Assembly (NCBI GenBank): GCA_019925795.1
Contig: CM034312.1
Span: forward strand, 28,671,914-28,735,913
DNA from: Dendrobium chrysotoxum
Lineage: Eukaryota; Streptophyta; Magnoliopsida; Asparagales; Orchidaceae
Length of the DNA stretch: 64,000 bases
Reading direction: 5' to 3'
This document shows positions 1 through 12,504 of this stretch, one piece after another. The number at the start of each line of letters is the position of its first letter. The first letter of the stretch is position 1. A program made the position numbers and the translations under genes. The notes below the pieces were generated by a model. The model saw only the letters and a list, made by a program, of their open reading frames with translations, searched no databases and had not been told where the DNA came from.

Positions 1-240
1 GTTACAACATTTTGATCAGAAGCAACGATGGGAGTTCGCTCGCTGTGAAGAACTTTCTCTGTTTCGTGTGCTTCTTCGGCCAAATCCCAAAAATACACTG
101 ATCCGGGTCATTCTCGAGTTTCTGGGTCAACACGAACCCAACCCAAAATTTGAAATGGGTCAAAAATCAGGACCCGAACCTGAAATTTTTGTGCCAGGTT
201 CGAGTCGGGTTTTTGGATCGTGTCCAATATTCCCCTAAAT
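1..240. repeat. Repeat-derived end, possibly of a non-autonomous DNA transposon
   Basis: No coding potential was seen. The stretch is rich in repeated words of the type gggtc / gaccc and ends in a cccctaaat motif where the copia pol relic begins abruptly. A related sequence with the same gaccc/gggtc words lies near 4430-4575, so this is a dispersed repeat. A hAT-like terminus is possible, but the other end is outside the window, so no target duplication can be tested. Confidence 0.3.
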
Positions 241-1480
241 ATGGCATATGTAGCTCATTATGATTTAGAGTAATATCAAATGGATGTGAAAATTGTCTTT
301 CTAAATGAAGATATATATGAAGAAGTTTATATATATCAACCAGAAGGTTTTTTATTTGATGGGAAGGAATACATGATGTGTAAACTTAAGAAATCAATAA
401 ACAGACATAAACATGTCTCTCGATAATGGTATCTTGAGTTTAATGATCCTATCATTGACTTTGGATTTAAAGAAAATTATGTTGATTGATGTATATATCT
501 AAAGATCAGGGGAAGCAAGTTTATATTTTTATTTTGTATGTTGATGATATCTTGCTTGCCTCTAATGATATTGGTTTATTATATGAAACCAAAAAAAATC
601 TCTCTAATAATTTTGAAATGAAAGATATAGGTGAGACATCCTATGTGATAGGAATTAAAATATCCCATAATAGATCATAAAGATTATTATGATTGTCTCA
701 GAAAGCCTATATAAATAAAAATTTAGAGAGATTCAACATAAAAAAAATGCTCTGCTTATATAATTTCAATTCAGAAAGGAGATATATTGAGTCTTATGCA
801 ATGATCAAAGAATGAATTGGAACATAAACAAATGGAACAAATTCTTTATGCATCTATAGTTGGGAGCCTGATGTATGCACAAACTTGTACTAGCAATACA
901 TCAATTTTGCTCTAGGAATGTTGGATAGATATCAAAGTAATCTAGGAATTGATCATTGAGAAGCTGCAAAGAAAGTGTTACGATATCTGCAAGGAATAAA
1001 AGAACATATGCTCACTTATAAAAAATCTAATCATCTTGAGGGGATTGGATATTCAGATTCAAATTTTGTTGGATGTTTGGATACTAGAAAATCCACATTT
1101 TGCTATTTATTTCTATTAGCTGGAGGAGCTATCTCATGAAAAAGTGGAAAATAATTTGTCATTGATCCACTATAGAAGCTTAATTTGTGGCATGTTGAAC
1201 ATGGATTATGACTACGAAATTTTATTTCAGGACTTGGGATTGTCAGTAGTATTGCCAAGCTATTAAAAATTTATTATGATAATACTATAACAGTCTTCTT
1301 TTCTAAAAATGACTATTATTCAAAAGGTGCTAAACAGAAGAGATTGAAATACTGTCATTAAAGAAGAAGTTAAAAAATAAAGAGTGTCAATTGAACACAT
1401 TAGCACCAATCTTATGATTGCTAATCCATTAACTAAAGGGTTGCCTCCCAAATATTTAATGAACATATTGAGAGGATGGG
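241..1480 (+). pseudogene. Ty1-copia pol relic: reverse transcriptase and RNase H
   Basis: Conceptual translation in shifting frames gives copia reverse-transcriptase blocks in order: a VDVKTAFLN-like block near 280, the QPEGF block near 340, a WYLKF-like block near 430, and the intact YVDD catalytic box near 538-550 followed by ILLASND and FEMKDIGE. RNase H follows (YSDS, GCLDTRKST near 1050-1100) and ends with the LTKGLPPKY motif near 1430. Several stops and frameshifts interrupt it, and it begins in the middle of RT, so gag, protease and integrase are missing. It is a dead retrotransposon remnant; the open pieces at 486-680 and 1384-1593 are fragments of it, not genes. Confidence 0.85.
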
Positions 1481-1862
1481 TATTATTGGAAAGCATTATT
1501 GATTTTATATTTTGTTTATGCTCTTTTATTTTTGACTCTCTGAGCTCTTTAATGTACTGTTTTTGGTATATATTTTTTATCCTGTTATGTTGATGTGTAT
1601 ATACATGAAAGAATTATATGAATGTTAGCAGGATTGTGTTAGACCATTATGAGTTTATCTCATTATAGATCATTTTAAGTGTAAAAGTAATATTATGATA
1701 CATGTAAGGGAATATACTGCATAAATAATGTATAAACGCCTGATCCGTTTTAGTTTTTACTTAATAATGAATTATGATTTGACAAAATTAAAAAAGTTTG
1801 ATATGCAATGCGCATTATATTTATAATTATAAATATTTAAATTGAATAATATCATATGAGCC

Positions 1863-1872
1863 AAGTGGGAGA
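1863..1872 (+). other. Copia polypurine tract candidate
   Basis: The purine run aagtgggaga lies about 380 bp after the end of the RNase H relic. It resembles the tract that precedes copia 3' LTRs in plants. It is expected to prime plus-strand DNA synthesis. Confidence 0.5.
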
Positions 1873-2270
1873 ACGAAAGAATTAATTAAATAAATTAATT
1901 CCTGAATGTGGCTCCTATTAATTATAATTCAATTAATCATTTAATAATTAATTAAATTCTTAAATCCTATTGGTCAAGAGAGAGTTTTGATCAATCATTT
2001 ATGGACTGCTTGATTAAGTGAAGCATCTCCTCTTGACATAAAACACTCTTCATGAAAATAACTACCAGTCTCCTTCCTACCTTTTAAAAAGGAGTTATGG
2101 TTTCTTCCTATGAACAATCAACATAAGATAAATGAAAGTGGGGTGAAGGAAGAGAAACTATAATTTCTTAATTCATGAAAAGCCATGGACAAATCTATGC
2201 TGAATCAAGATATATTGTTATATTTTAATGACAAATTTATGAAAATCATATTGTTCAAGTTTTTGGGATT
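1873..2270 (+). repeat. Probable decayed 3' LTR of the copia relic
   Basis: This AT-rich non-coding stretch follows the purine tract. Its end cannot be set because no partner LTR is in the window. It is called from position alone; it could equally be unrelated intergenic sequence. Confidence 0.3.
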
Positions 2271-3475
2271 AAGTGTTTATACAATTATGTTGTTTGTATG
2301 ATAATGAAGTTCTTTTCGATGATGAATCTGAAAAGTATCTTTTAAGTCAAGTATTTTCTTTCCAGAGTATTTCCTTTCAAATTTCTTACACTGAATGCTA
2401 TAAATGCAGCTTGAAAACTGCTTTTGAATGAAGTGGTATCGAATTTTGGTTTGAAGAGATGGCAAGCTTTCAGGAGAGAAATAGCAGCTACAGATTCCGT
2501 AATGATTCTGTTTAAAAGGATTATTTTTGTTATTGTTTAAGAGACAGCATCTTTTATTAGGAATATTGAGTAGAAAATTAGTAAGTATATGATTTTGAAT
2601 ATATATCTTTAAAAAAACAAGGGAAAAACTCAATTATTTATGAGCAATCAGACGGTTGTTGACTTTTTTATATACAAATTGATTTTTAGCCTTCCACATT
2701 TTTTTTGGACATTTAGGCCAATTAAGACAAACTCACACACATATCACATATGCAAGGCTCAAATTCATGACCTCTTAGTTGGTAGCTTGGCTCCCAACCA
2801 ACAGACCAATGTGAGTTGCGTGCCTTCCACGCTTGAAGCAATGTTTTCGAAAGAGAGCAATCATTTTACTCAAGATATGATGTGAGCAAAATAAGAGCCA
2901 ACCTCTTAGACTGGGAATCATGATCTTATTTTTATTTGAGAATATTTATTTTATTTTAAATCATCATAGAAACAAAAAATATCTTGTCAATACACAATTA
3001 ATTGCATATAAAATTAATGAAATACCTAAAAAAAACTAAATAATAATTAATCTTTAATTTGATCATAATTTTATTAGGCTTAAAAATGAAATGGAAACTA
3101 ATATATATAGTTCAGTATGTATATGGGCTCATATTAAAAAAATTTCAATAATCTCTCACTTGGGTCACATACATCACTTGATAATAATACATTATAACAC
3201 AACCATAAGAGCTCAATATTTATTATCTTTATGGAATAATATTTCATGAAAATTTTGTCTATTAATATACCAATATAGGATCAATGTGATCTTCGTTATA
3301 ATTTTTTATAACAAGACCCATCAATTATCACTATACTAATATGATCAAGCATGGAAGTGTTGTATATAAATTTCATATAATGTGATCTCATTGTATATTT
3401 ATTTTTAACTGGTCATCCATTATAACTCGAAAAGAGTTATTAAAATAATTTCAACACTCTAAGCTTAACTATAAT
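2271..3475. other. AT-rich intergenic stretch without recognisable gene
   Basis: Only short open frames occur (for example 2277-2633 minus and 2640-2885 plus), with no family motif that I recognise. The part from about 3130 has the wording of dispersed plant repeats (a ctctcacttgggtcacat phrase) and may belong to another LTR element that was split by the CACTA insertion at 3476. Confidence 0.4.
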
Positions 3476-4220
3476 CACTACAATAAATTATATATGAATT
3501 ACCGACGGGATTTGCGTCGGTAATTTCTAGCATTTCTTATTTAACTTGTTTTATCTTTTCACTATCTTAACCTACTCTCATTTTATCCACCTTGCTTCTC
3601 CTTAACCGTTCAACTTAATTTATCATAGAATGGCTAGGACAGATTTTTAAAAGGAAGAACTTAGGATGAAAAAAAGAGCATTTCTTAGATCTATTTCATT
3701 ATGTATAAAAATATATATGATTATGTAAACTAATTATTTATGGCACTTAATTCAACTGCAACGAAAAATATAGCAAAACATTAAAGCAAAGAAAGTCTTA
3801 AGCAAACTACCTTATGTTAGGTAAGTAAAAATGTATCTATAATGTTTTGGATTTTTTTTTTAAATTTATTTTTGCTACAATTTTTTGGCGGATTGCAGGG
3901 AAAAATTTCCACAAGAATTTTTGATGGAAATTTCCAATAGAAAAATTGCCAGAAATTCCAATTGAATTTCTTGCCAGAATATTTGTCATTTTCAGAATTT
4001 CTGACGTTTTTTGTTCTTTGATTAAAAGCTGATTATTTCAACGGTAATTCGCTGGAAATCCATCAGAAATAGTTTCAACGGAAATTTATTCCGCCGGAAA
4101 CTAGTTTTTGAAGTGTGTTTTAACAGTGGAAATTATTCCACCGAAAATAATAAATTCTGATGAAAATGCTTAGATTTCCGACAAATTTTGTTGCCGGAAA
4201 TCACATATTTTCCTCTAGTG
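3476..4220. mobile_element. Non-autonomous CACTA (En/Spm) transposon
   Basis: The 745-bp segment begins CACTACAATAAA and ends CTCTAGTG, giving the CACTA...TAGTG termini of this superfamily. It is flanked by a perfect 3-bp duplication, aat at 3473-3475 and at 4221-4223, the size CACTA transposases produce. Just inside the left end is an accgacggg...cgtcggtaa hairpin, and the right half carries repeated ccgccggaaa / ttccgac-type subterminal motifs, where the transposase is expected to bind. There is no coding capacity, so it depended on a transposase in trans. Confidence 0.88.
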
Positions 4221-4223
4221 AAT

Positions 4224-4969
4224 TGAAATAAGATAATTTTATTTTGAACTTTAACAAAAGAGAGCAAAATTTTTTTTTTTCTAATAAGAGAATATGTTTA
4301 CAATAATAGAGCAGCCCAAATAAACTTTCATTATAACAAGCTTGTGGAAAACTTTAGGTGATAAATCTTTTGTAAGTGGATCCTCTACCATAAAAGATTT
4401 TTTTGAGATGCTTAGTTAGCAGTGTCAATATTTGATACGACACAACAACTAGACCCAAATCCAACCCAAAATTTCTAAGTTAGGGTCAACCCATTTGAAA
4501 AATAGGTAAGATTTGGGTCTCAGACTGTGACCCATTTGAGATTTCCGACCCAAAATTTGGGTCTTGGACTGCTCTTCTGATTTTCCTTAACACTATAAAG
4601 AAAATAATCACTTGATCAAACTTTTTATATCATTAATGGGAAACTTATTTTAAACTACAAAAAAAATTCATTAATTTTTGTGCCCGATGTTTTAAATTTA
4701 AGAATTGATGTTTTTTTGGTTTTGCCATAAATATAGCTGTTGCATGCCAAAACACTCTTGACGATAGAGAGATAAAGAGCTTAACATCTTAGCTTTGAAT
4801 GAAGATCCATCACACATATAGATAAGAGAGAGGGGGTGCAACAATCATAAGAGACACCATATATTTTACGTGAAAAACTTAGGAAATGAAAAAACCATGG
4901 GGCTTAACCCACTTAAAATTAGTTCAATAGTGTTTTTCATTGATTATAAATGATTCACTTCCTCGGGGG
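4224..4969. other. Intergenic, dispersed repeat fragments
   Basis: No gene is seen. From 4430 to 4575 there is a gaccc/gggtc-rich repeat related to the first 240 bp of the window. From about 4830 the wording (gtgaaaaact, aaaccatggg) resembles common retroelement sequence, but no boundary can be defined. Confidence 0.35.
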
Positions 4970-5860
4970 AAGGCATTGGCTCAATGTAGCAAATATATAT
5001 CATATAAAACAAATTACATGACTGAGGTTGGAAGAATCCAATGACATGAGAGCAGTTCTCAAAAGAATGTTGGCATCGTTTGGTCGATAAGACCATAGTC
5101 AGATAATAGTGGTCAGAGAGACCGTAGTAGGGAGACTGAGGTTGTGGGGATCGTAGTTTGGAAAATGAGGTCAAAGGAACCTTTGTCAGATGATGGAGGT
5201 TGGAGGGAACATAATCGGTGGGCAGCAGTGATTAGAGGAATGATAATTTGGCGATTGAGGCTGAATGGACTGCAATCGGGTGACTAAAGTTGAAGGGACC
5301 ATTGTCAGGTGACGGAGGTTGGAGGGGTCGTAGTCGGTAGGTCACGAAAGTTGGAAAATCATAATCAGAGGTCTATTGAGATCAAAAGGACCATAAACAG
5401 GCAATTGAGGTTGAAGGGATTATTATCGAAGAATGAAGGTCGGAGGGACTACAGTCAATAGGAGACAAAGGTGGGATGGCCTATAGTCGGCAGGTAAAAA
5501 GGTTAGAAGGGCCATAGTTGGGTGATTGAGGTCAATGGGACCGTTATAGGTTGAAGGAGGTCGGAGGGATTGTTATCAGTTGATGGTGGTTAGAGGGATC
5601 GTAGTCGACGAGTGACTATAGTTGAAGGGACCTTAGTCGGGTGACAGAGTTTGAAGGATCATTTTTAGATGATGGTGGTCAGAAGAGTAGTAGTGTGTGG
5701 GTGATATAGGATGGGTGGGGACCTACTGCCCTGGGGCTTTCACTGGCCAATTGTCATTGGACGTCCATTCAACAATCATCGCTGTCAGACTTCTCCCTGG
5801 CTATCACTACTAGACCTCCGCCCGACCATCACTGTTGTACCTCTATCCAGCTTCCACTGA
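4970..5860 (+). repeat. Left arm of a large inverted minisatellite repeat
   Basis: The arm contains a degenerate tandem array with a unit of about 30 bp, whose words alternate between accatagtc / tcaggtgac and gaggttggaggga. Its outer edge, around 4970-5060, is matched in reverse complement by 8780-8920, including the words atatatatcatat, atccaatgacatgagag and gaatgttggca. The reverse-complement array fills 7960-8830. The two arms therefore form one inverted structure of about 0.9 kb per arm. Confidence 0.75.
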
Positions 5861-5904
5861 TTGTACAACATGTAATAATCCAATCCAATATGACCCAATA
5901 AAGA

Positions 5905-6240
5905 GATTTGTCTTATCATGTTGAGCTGTGACAAACAAAATCGAAGATCTAGTTTTAGAGAATTTTCAAATTTTATCTTCTAATTTAAACTTTTAAACCA
6001 ACAATAGACTACAAAGCTACTAAAACATTGAAAGTGTTGAGAATAAACTCATCCAAAAGATTTACTTTTTATTCATCATCAATATAAATATACAATCATA
6101 ATACATGACTATAAACAAAAATTACATAATAAAGTAATAAAATAGCCATGATTATGATAAAATTAACAGAAAAAATACCTATAGACTTAGATCAAATTTT
6201 GAACTGCTATTTAACAAGCTCTTTCTATTTCTTAGATCCT
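5905..6240 (+). repeat. Direct repeat, copy 1
   Basis: This stretch is matched in the same orientation, at moderate identity, by 8955-9250. Shared words include gctactaaaacatt, aataaactcatc / aataagctcatc, and aatacctat followed by a gaactgct phrase. The pair brackets the spacer and the right inverted arm. They could be diverged LTR fragments or a segmental duplication. Confidence 0.6.
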
Positions 6241-7959
6241 TAAAATAAAATGCAAAACCACAGTGCATAGCAATTATCCAAAGATTCTAGTAATAATACT
6301 GAGCACTTAAATAAACTGAAAATTATATCAAAGAATAAAACATAATCGACTTATCTGGTATCAGATAGATTTTCAAAAGATTCTAGCCTCTTATGACTCC
6401 CAATGTGCATATAGCGCCAGAACATGCTAGTTCATATTAGAACATAACATTTGAGCCACCAAAATATGTTGTATGGGCATCAGAGCATGACTTTTAGCTA
6501 ACAAAGTATCTTGCTTCTTTCACAATAATTTCCCCATAATTTCTTAATTCAACCATTAAGGCATAATAATCAATCACATAAACATATATTTCATTACATT
6601 ATAATATTTAAAGTATAATAATTGAGCTTATATCAAAATTGCATAGTTTTTATAATGATAGATAACAGAAAAAAATGCTGAGTAGAAATTCACAGATTCA
6701 AAACATAACCAAATTACTAGAGATAGTATAAAAGTATATTTTAAGACTATAATCGTACTAAAATATTATTTTTAGAGTCCAGATTATTTTTTATTCAATT
6801 AAAATAGTATAAATTTAAAAGCTTTTGGTATAAAATTTTTAGAAAATATTTTAAATATTTAAATCTCAATCTCTATAACATGTAAGTTACACGATGGAAG
6901 TTTTATCGGTGCAAAGTTATCCTCATTTTTTGGTAACAAAAATATAAATTTAATTGAAAAGTCTAGAGAAACTTCATATTTTATAAAATTGAGATATACA
7001 TAATATGACTTGTTTTGATCAGAATAGCTTTTAGAATTGGGCCAACTTCTACAAATGACTAGAAGTGGCCCAAAAACCCTTCTTGTTTCTCTAAAATCCC
7101 TCTCATTCCCTCTCTACTTCGACTGCCAAGAGGACCAATTGAATGGAATAGTGGAAATATAATATATTTTAGTGTGCAGAAAATGGCTTTGTGCCTAGGC
7201 GTCACAATTTGAGCACCACGATGCTTGTTCAAATTTCAAAAATCCAAGAGCACAATGCCAGGGCTCCACTGTTGAGCACCTAAGTACGTGCTAGTAAACA
7301 CAACACCTATGGGCCAAAGTACCCAACTTTAAAATTCTAGATTTTTCAATATGCATTCAGACCTCTCAAACTCACTCCAAAATAGATGTAGACATTTTTC
7401 ATACACATATCATTTCCAAACACATACAAAAGATTTTAAAATATAAAAGTTCAAACATTTATCTTTTTTAATCTGGGTTAGAACATGTTAAACCAAATGC
7501 TGAACCAGTGGTGTGAGATAGCAGTCCCTTCGCTCAGGGCCGTGAACCAAGTAAAATGCCTTGTATCATAATTTTAGCAATTCATGAAGTTGGCATGTCG
7601 ATCAGAGCAAAAAATATTAGAAATTGCACTCCAAAACTCTTAAATTTTCTCTAAACCTACTATGGAGGCTCTATTGGGCTCCGAAAGTATCAAAATTGAG
7701 TATGAAACATTAAAAAATTATCCCTTGTACCCCAAAGTTATTCAAATTAGATTGGCCGGCTAAAAATTGAGCCCATAAGCAAATTGGCGGTCGAATTAAC
7801 CAGTTGGACCGACTGACAACCGACGACGACTAGCACTTACATGTGTGCGTTTTGCGAGGCAACAAATTTTTTTAGTGACCACTTTTAGGCAATAAATTTT
7901 TTTTAAATTTATTTATTTTCTTTTTTAAATTCTTTATTTATGAACCCTCTCACTTGTCG
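6241..7959. other. Spacer between the inverted arms, no gene seen
   Basis: No open frame of note or known protein motif occurs. The order of themes here (palindromic AT-rich sequence, ccctctcattccctctc pyrimidine tract near 7095, agcaccacgatgct phrase near 7210, then a minisatellite) recurs loosely at 51760-53880. This suggests one repeat family present twice in the window. Confidence 0.4.
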
Positions 7960-8920
7960 ATTAAAGTCCCTCTGATCACCATCACACAACAATCCCTCCT
8001 ATCGCCGTCACCACAAAACGATCTCTCTGACCATAGTTGCCCGTTGACTATGATCCCTCTAATCACTGTCGATTGACTAGAGTCCCTCCTACCTCTGTCA
8101 CCATAATGTTATCTCTTTGACCTCAGTCACTCGACCATGGCCCTTTTGACCTCTATCGCCCGCCGACGATGATCTTTTTGAATTTCATTGCCTTTCGACT
8201 AGGTCCCTCCAACCTCTGTCACATGATAATGGTTTCTTCGACCTCAATCGCTCGACTATGTTCCTTTTGACCTCTATCACCCATATTTACTAACTACAAT
8301 CCTTCCAAGCTCCATCACCAGAAAATGATCCCTTTAACCTCAATTGCCTGACTATGATCATTCTGACTTCTATCACCTGCCAACTACCATCCTTTTAACC
8401 TCTATAGCCTATCAACCACGATCCTTATGACCTCTGTCACACAAAAATGATCCCTTTGGCATTAGTTTCCTGTTGCCCCACTATAGTCACTCCAACCTTC
8501 ATTTCCCAATTATGATCTTTCTAACCTTAGTCATCTGGTGATTATGGTCCTTCAAACCACCATCAATTAACTGTGGTCCTGTCGACCTTAGTCACTTGAC
8601 TATGGTCCCTCCCACCTCTATAATCTGACTATGATCCCTTCAACCATAGTCAACCACTGATAATGCTCTTTTTAACCACCATTGACTAACTATTGTCCCT
8701 CTGACCTCTATCACCTGATAATGGTCCCTTTGACCTTAGTCACTTGACTATGGTCTCTACAATCTCAATCTCTCAAATATAGCCTGACTATAGTCTTATT
8801 GACCAAACGAACATGCCAACATTCCCTTGAGAACAACTCTCATGTCATTGGATTCTTCCAACTCTATCATGTAAGTTTCTTTATATGATATATATTTTCC
8901 ACATTAAGCTAATGCCCTTA
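7960..8920 (-). repeat. Right arm of the large inverted minisatellite repeat
   Basis: It has about 30-bp degenerate units with words such as gactatggtccctc, gacctctatcacc and gacctcagtcac. These are the reverse complement of the units in 5040-5700. The outer edge at 8780-8920 mirrors 4970-5090. There is no coding potential. Confidence 0.75.
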
Positions 8921-8954
8921 TCATAACCTAACTCGACTGGACATGTCCTATGGT

Positions 8955-9250
8955 GTTTAGTTGTGACAGGAAAATCTCAATATCTGGTTTTGGAATATTT
9001 TTGATTCTCTTTTAATATTCCTTTTAAATAAATAACAGACCAAAGTGCTACTAAAACATTTAAGTATTGAAAATAAGCTCATCAATAAGATTTCTTTTAT
9101 TTCATCAAAATGTATAAACTACATTACATGGACACAAATAGAAGCTACATAACATAAAGCAGAGCGGAATAAAAAGCTAACAAATGAAATACCTATCAAC
9201 TCAGATTAAATCATGAACTGCTAATCAACCGGTACCTTCCCTTTCCCATA
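8955..9250 (+). repeat. Direct repeat, copy 2
   Basis: This is the partner of 5905-6240, in the same orientation, immediately outside the right inverted arm. It is diverged, with many small indels. Confidence 0.6.
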
Positions 9251-9359
9251 TTCTGAAAATCAGAAGCAAAATTACAGTGAGCTACAATAGCTCAGCAGGC
9301 CACATAAATTAATCTAAAATTTTAAATTCTTTTATGAAATATTTTGTTTATATTTAAAA

Positions 9360-9443
9360 GCAGTTACTTGTAGCTTTTGAGGATTTAACTCATTCATTTT
9401 TGAAGAAGACTGGTGTTTTAGAAATGGTAGCTGAGAGGCTTCC
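9360..9443 (-). pseudogene. Left remnant of the older Tat-like element's gag
   Basis: About 84 bp resemble, on the minus strand, the gag region that the younger element carries near 24770-24830; shared words are tttgaggatt / ttttaggatct and gaagaagactgg / gaagaggactga. When joined conceptually to 36988 onward it continues the same gag segment across the insertion point. The rest of the older element's pol and its second LTR are absent to the left, so that side was deleted. Confidence 0.65.
9439..9443. other. Target site duplication, left copy
   Basis: The sequence cttcc is repeated at 36988-36992, immediately outside the two LTR ends. A 5-bp duplication is normal for Ty3-gypsy integrases. 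It fixes the limits of the 27.5-kb element. Confidence 0.9.
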
Positions 9444-12280
9444 TGGTGGGAAAATTTATGTCGCCACACAGATTTTGTGTTCTCCTATTTTGTAATCGAA
9501 TACTGCATTAAGAATAAAGTATAGTCTCGGGAAACTGACACAATATTCTATAATGGATTCAATATCAAAACAGGGTTTTAGAAAATAATATTTCTATAGT
9601 CAAACACAATTCTATGAATAACATATCATCTTGAGAGATGAACACGAAATTCTGTAGAATGTGTTTAAAAATAGAAATATAGTTTTGAAAAGTTCATCCA
9701 TCCCTTTATTTAGGTGTAATAAGGAGAATATTGTATCATCTGAAAAGACGAACATAATATTCTTCAAAAACACCCAAAAGAAAGAATGGGTTTTATAAAA
9801 GTCATCATTTCTAAAATTGAACATAATAAATAGAATATTATATTACCTGCAAAGATAATAATAATATTCTATAAATATGTTTAAAGTTAGAAATGAGATT
9901 TTAAAACATGTCTGCGTTCCCAAAGATTTTTCCCTTGTTTTATAAAAATAAAACAAGGTTTATTTTAATCTGGGGTTCTCAAATCCCTATAGGGGCAAGC
10001 CCCTATAGTTAATTACATCCTAGGAGGGGTACTCCTAAGAAAACTCTCGATTAAAGCAGTGATTTCGTACCTTCTGATTACAAAGTAGAAGACAAGGAAA
10101 GAAGTAGAGATTTCCAAGGAGAAAACTCAAGATTGAACAGTTATTAATGAGTCAAAGGAAGAAAAGTAGGAGGTACCGGATTCTGAGAAGCTCAGAGGCA
10201 ACCTCAGTCTACCCTATGTTGGGCTTTACATTTTAAGAGAGAACTTTTTAAGTTTGAATTGACATTTTATTAGAAATTTGGGATTTTATTCCCGAAGGGT
10301 GAGGACTTAAGATTCACAAATCTGCCTCAGAACCTAAATCTAATTTGGGTACTACAAAGTAGTGACCCGAACCTGACTAATGCAATGCAAATCTGGACTT
10401 ACCCCGGCCTGGATTGGGGAGCCAGCTAACCACCTAGGCGCTTCAAATCCATGTGTCCAGTCTCTTATGAAAGATGGGTAGGGACGTTATTTAAGTTTTG
10501 AGAAATCGGGGCCGACATCTAAGACAAAATCTAATTGGCCACTTTACTTATGTAGGGTAAATGATGCCTAGGAGCATAATGCAATTAAAATTTTAGACTC
10601 TTTTAATTTGTATCTAATGCAATGCATGCTAATTGACTCGAATGCATAAAATGATTTATGAAGCAGTTTTAAAATCAGGCTTAGAAAATAGATTTTTCCC
10701 TAGAGATTGCACAACATCCCCTTGACAGAACTGCACCCTAATAGGTCAGGTGGTCTGCCAGAACCCGCAGGCGGGGAGGTGCCTAACAAGGAAGAGAAAG
10801 TAATAATATGATTATGCTGACTCTCGGCGGTCCGAGCTTACTTCTTAGATTCGTTAGAGTTTCTATGTGAGCCTAAAAAATTTTATTTTAAATTTCAAGT
10901 AGAAAAAGTTTATCGTGATCCTTACCAAAAAACACTCCGATGCGTATCCAGGCTAAAACAAAACACGGCATGCAAGAGTCCTAAAAAAAAAACTAGTGCA
11001 CAAACAAAGTAAACACTCAAATTAAATTATCCAAAAATATAATGTCCAATGTCCAGTTTATTTACAACCCAGGGTCTACTGAAAAAGTAAAGTGGCCGGG
11101 CACCACTGACAACAAACCCGGATTCTAATCCTAAGACTGACGCAAGTGATTTCAAAATGGGATATACTTTTCTTCTTATCTTCATTTCTTCGTCTTCTTC
11201 TATTCGTCACTTCTTTGTCTTCTTTCCTTTACGAGCTTCTTGGATCCGCTACGAGCTCCTTGGGTCCGCTACGAGCTCCTTAGATCCGCCAGGCCTGGAT
11301 ATCCAAATGAAAAGAAACTCATCCCCGAAGGGGTATTTTCTTTTCTCTTTGGATATTAGAACTACCCTAACTTGGCTTTCCAAATAGAAGAGAATACTCC
11401 CTTAAGGGACATTCTTTTCTCTTTGGATTCCGAGTTGGGTGTGATATCCCACTTTTGAATCACTTTCACAACATTTGACTTTAACAAAAATATATTTACA
11501 TTACATTACATCCCAGAAAAAAAAAGAAAATCTAGACACACCTGCAGGGTTATCCTAAGCATTTATAATAAAATCATTCCCAAGCAGTTATAGATTCATA
11601 TTAAATTCATCAGCCTCACTTGGCCATGCTCTTTTAATTTTAAGGGGGCTTAGCATTTTCTGAAGCACCTGCAGAAAATATTGTTAATTTAAATCTTTAA
11701 TTTTCCCCCTTTTTATTTAGCCCTGCACGAGCATGGCCACCTGCATAAGATTTTGTGAGCATCCAGATCGTTCCTAACCTAGGGGTAATCTATCGCCCAT
11801 CACATCATATCACAGAGAGCAATAAAAGTAAAACAAACACTCAATGTCAATCATACAAGCATGCAATGAAAACCGAGAAAGCCCGTCACACAACAGCAAG
11901 AAAGTAAACACCGGCCTAACCTAGAGCTAGAGTCGGTTGTCCTAGCAAATAAATCTAAGTGTGTGCAGTAGGCTGTGTGGTTTGGATGCATCCTGAGTTT
12001 ACTTTTAGTTAAAGTTATCTAACTGATTGAAATTGATTTGTTGAAGGGTCAAAGGGAATTTTAGTTCAGATTTAAGTTTTTGTATCTTTACTGTTTTGAA
12101 GTTTGTTTTAGATTGAATTTTGATTGTTAAAGTTGATTAATAGGGTTTTGTTATTTAGTCATTTGAGTTAACCATTTTCTTTTAGATTATTTTAATTAAT
12201 GATTTATTGAATTTTTAATAATTTATTAAACATTTTAAAATTTTGTTAATCTTAAATCATTTATTGGAATTTTAATTGAC

Positions 12281-12291
12281 TTATATACACA
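12281..12291. other. Deletion scar in the 3' LTR
   Basis: The shared sequence gacttat on the left and aaccttttaa on the right are joined by a short filler, where the other LTR has 907 bp (32121-33027). Deletion with filler is typical of end-joining repair. Confidence 0.8.
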
Positions 12292-12504
12292 ACCTTTTAA
12301 ACAATTCCCTTTTGAAAGCACACTTTCTATTTTTCCAACCTTCACTTCGAGACACAAGAAGGGAGAAGTAGAAGAAAGAGAAAGAGAGGGGTAGAGAGAG
12401 AGAGAAAGAGAGGCATTGCTTTCTGTAAAAAAAAACTTTCATTTCTAATAAACACCCAACTAACTTGCTCTCCAACACAAACCACTTTTTTTCAAAACAC
12501 ACAC

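Noticed and set aside
7960..8830. Minisatellite block as a repeat-protein coding region
   Set aside because: The unit length drifts, stops occur in all frames, and the block is matched by an inverted partner of the same composition.
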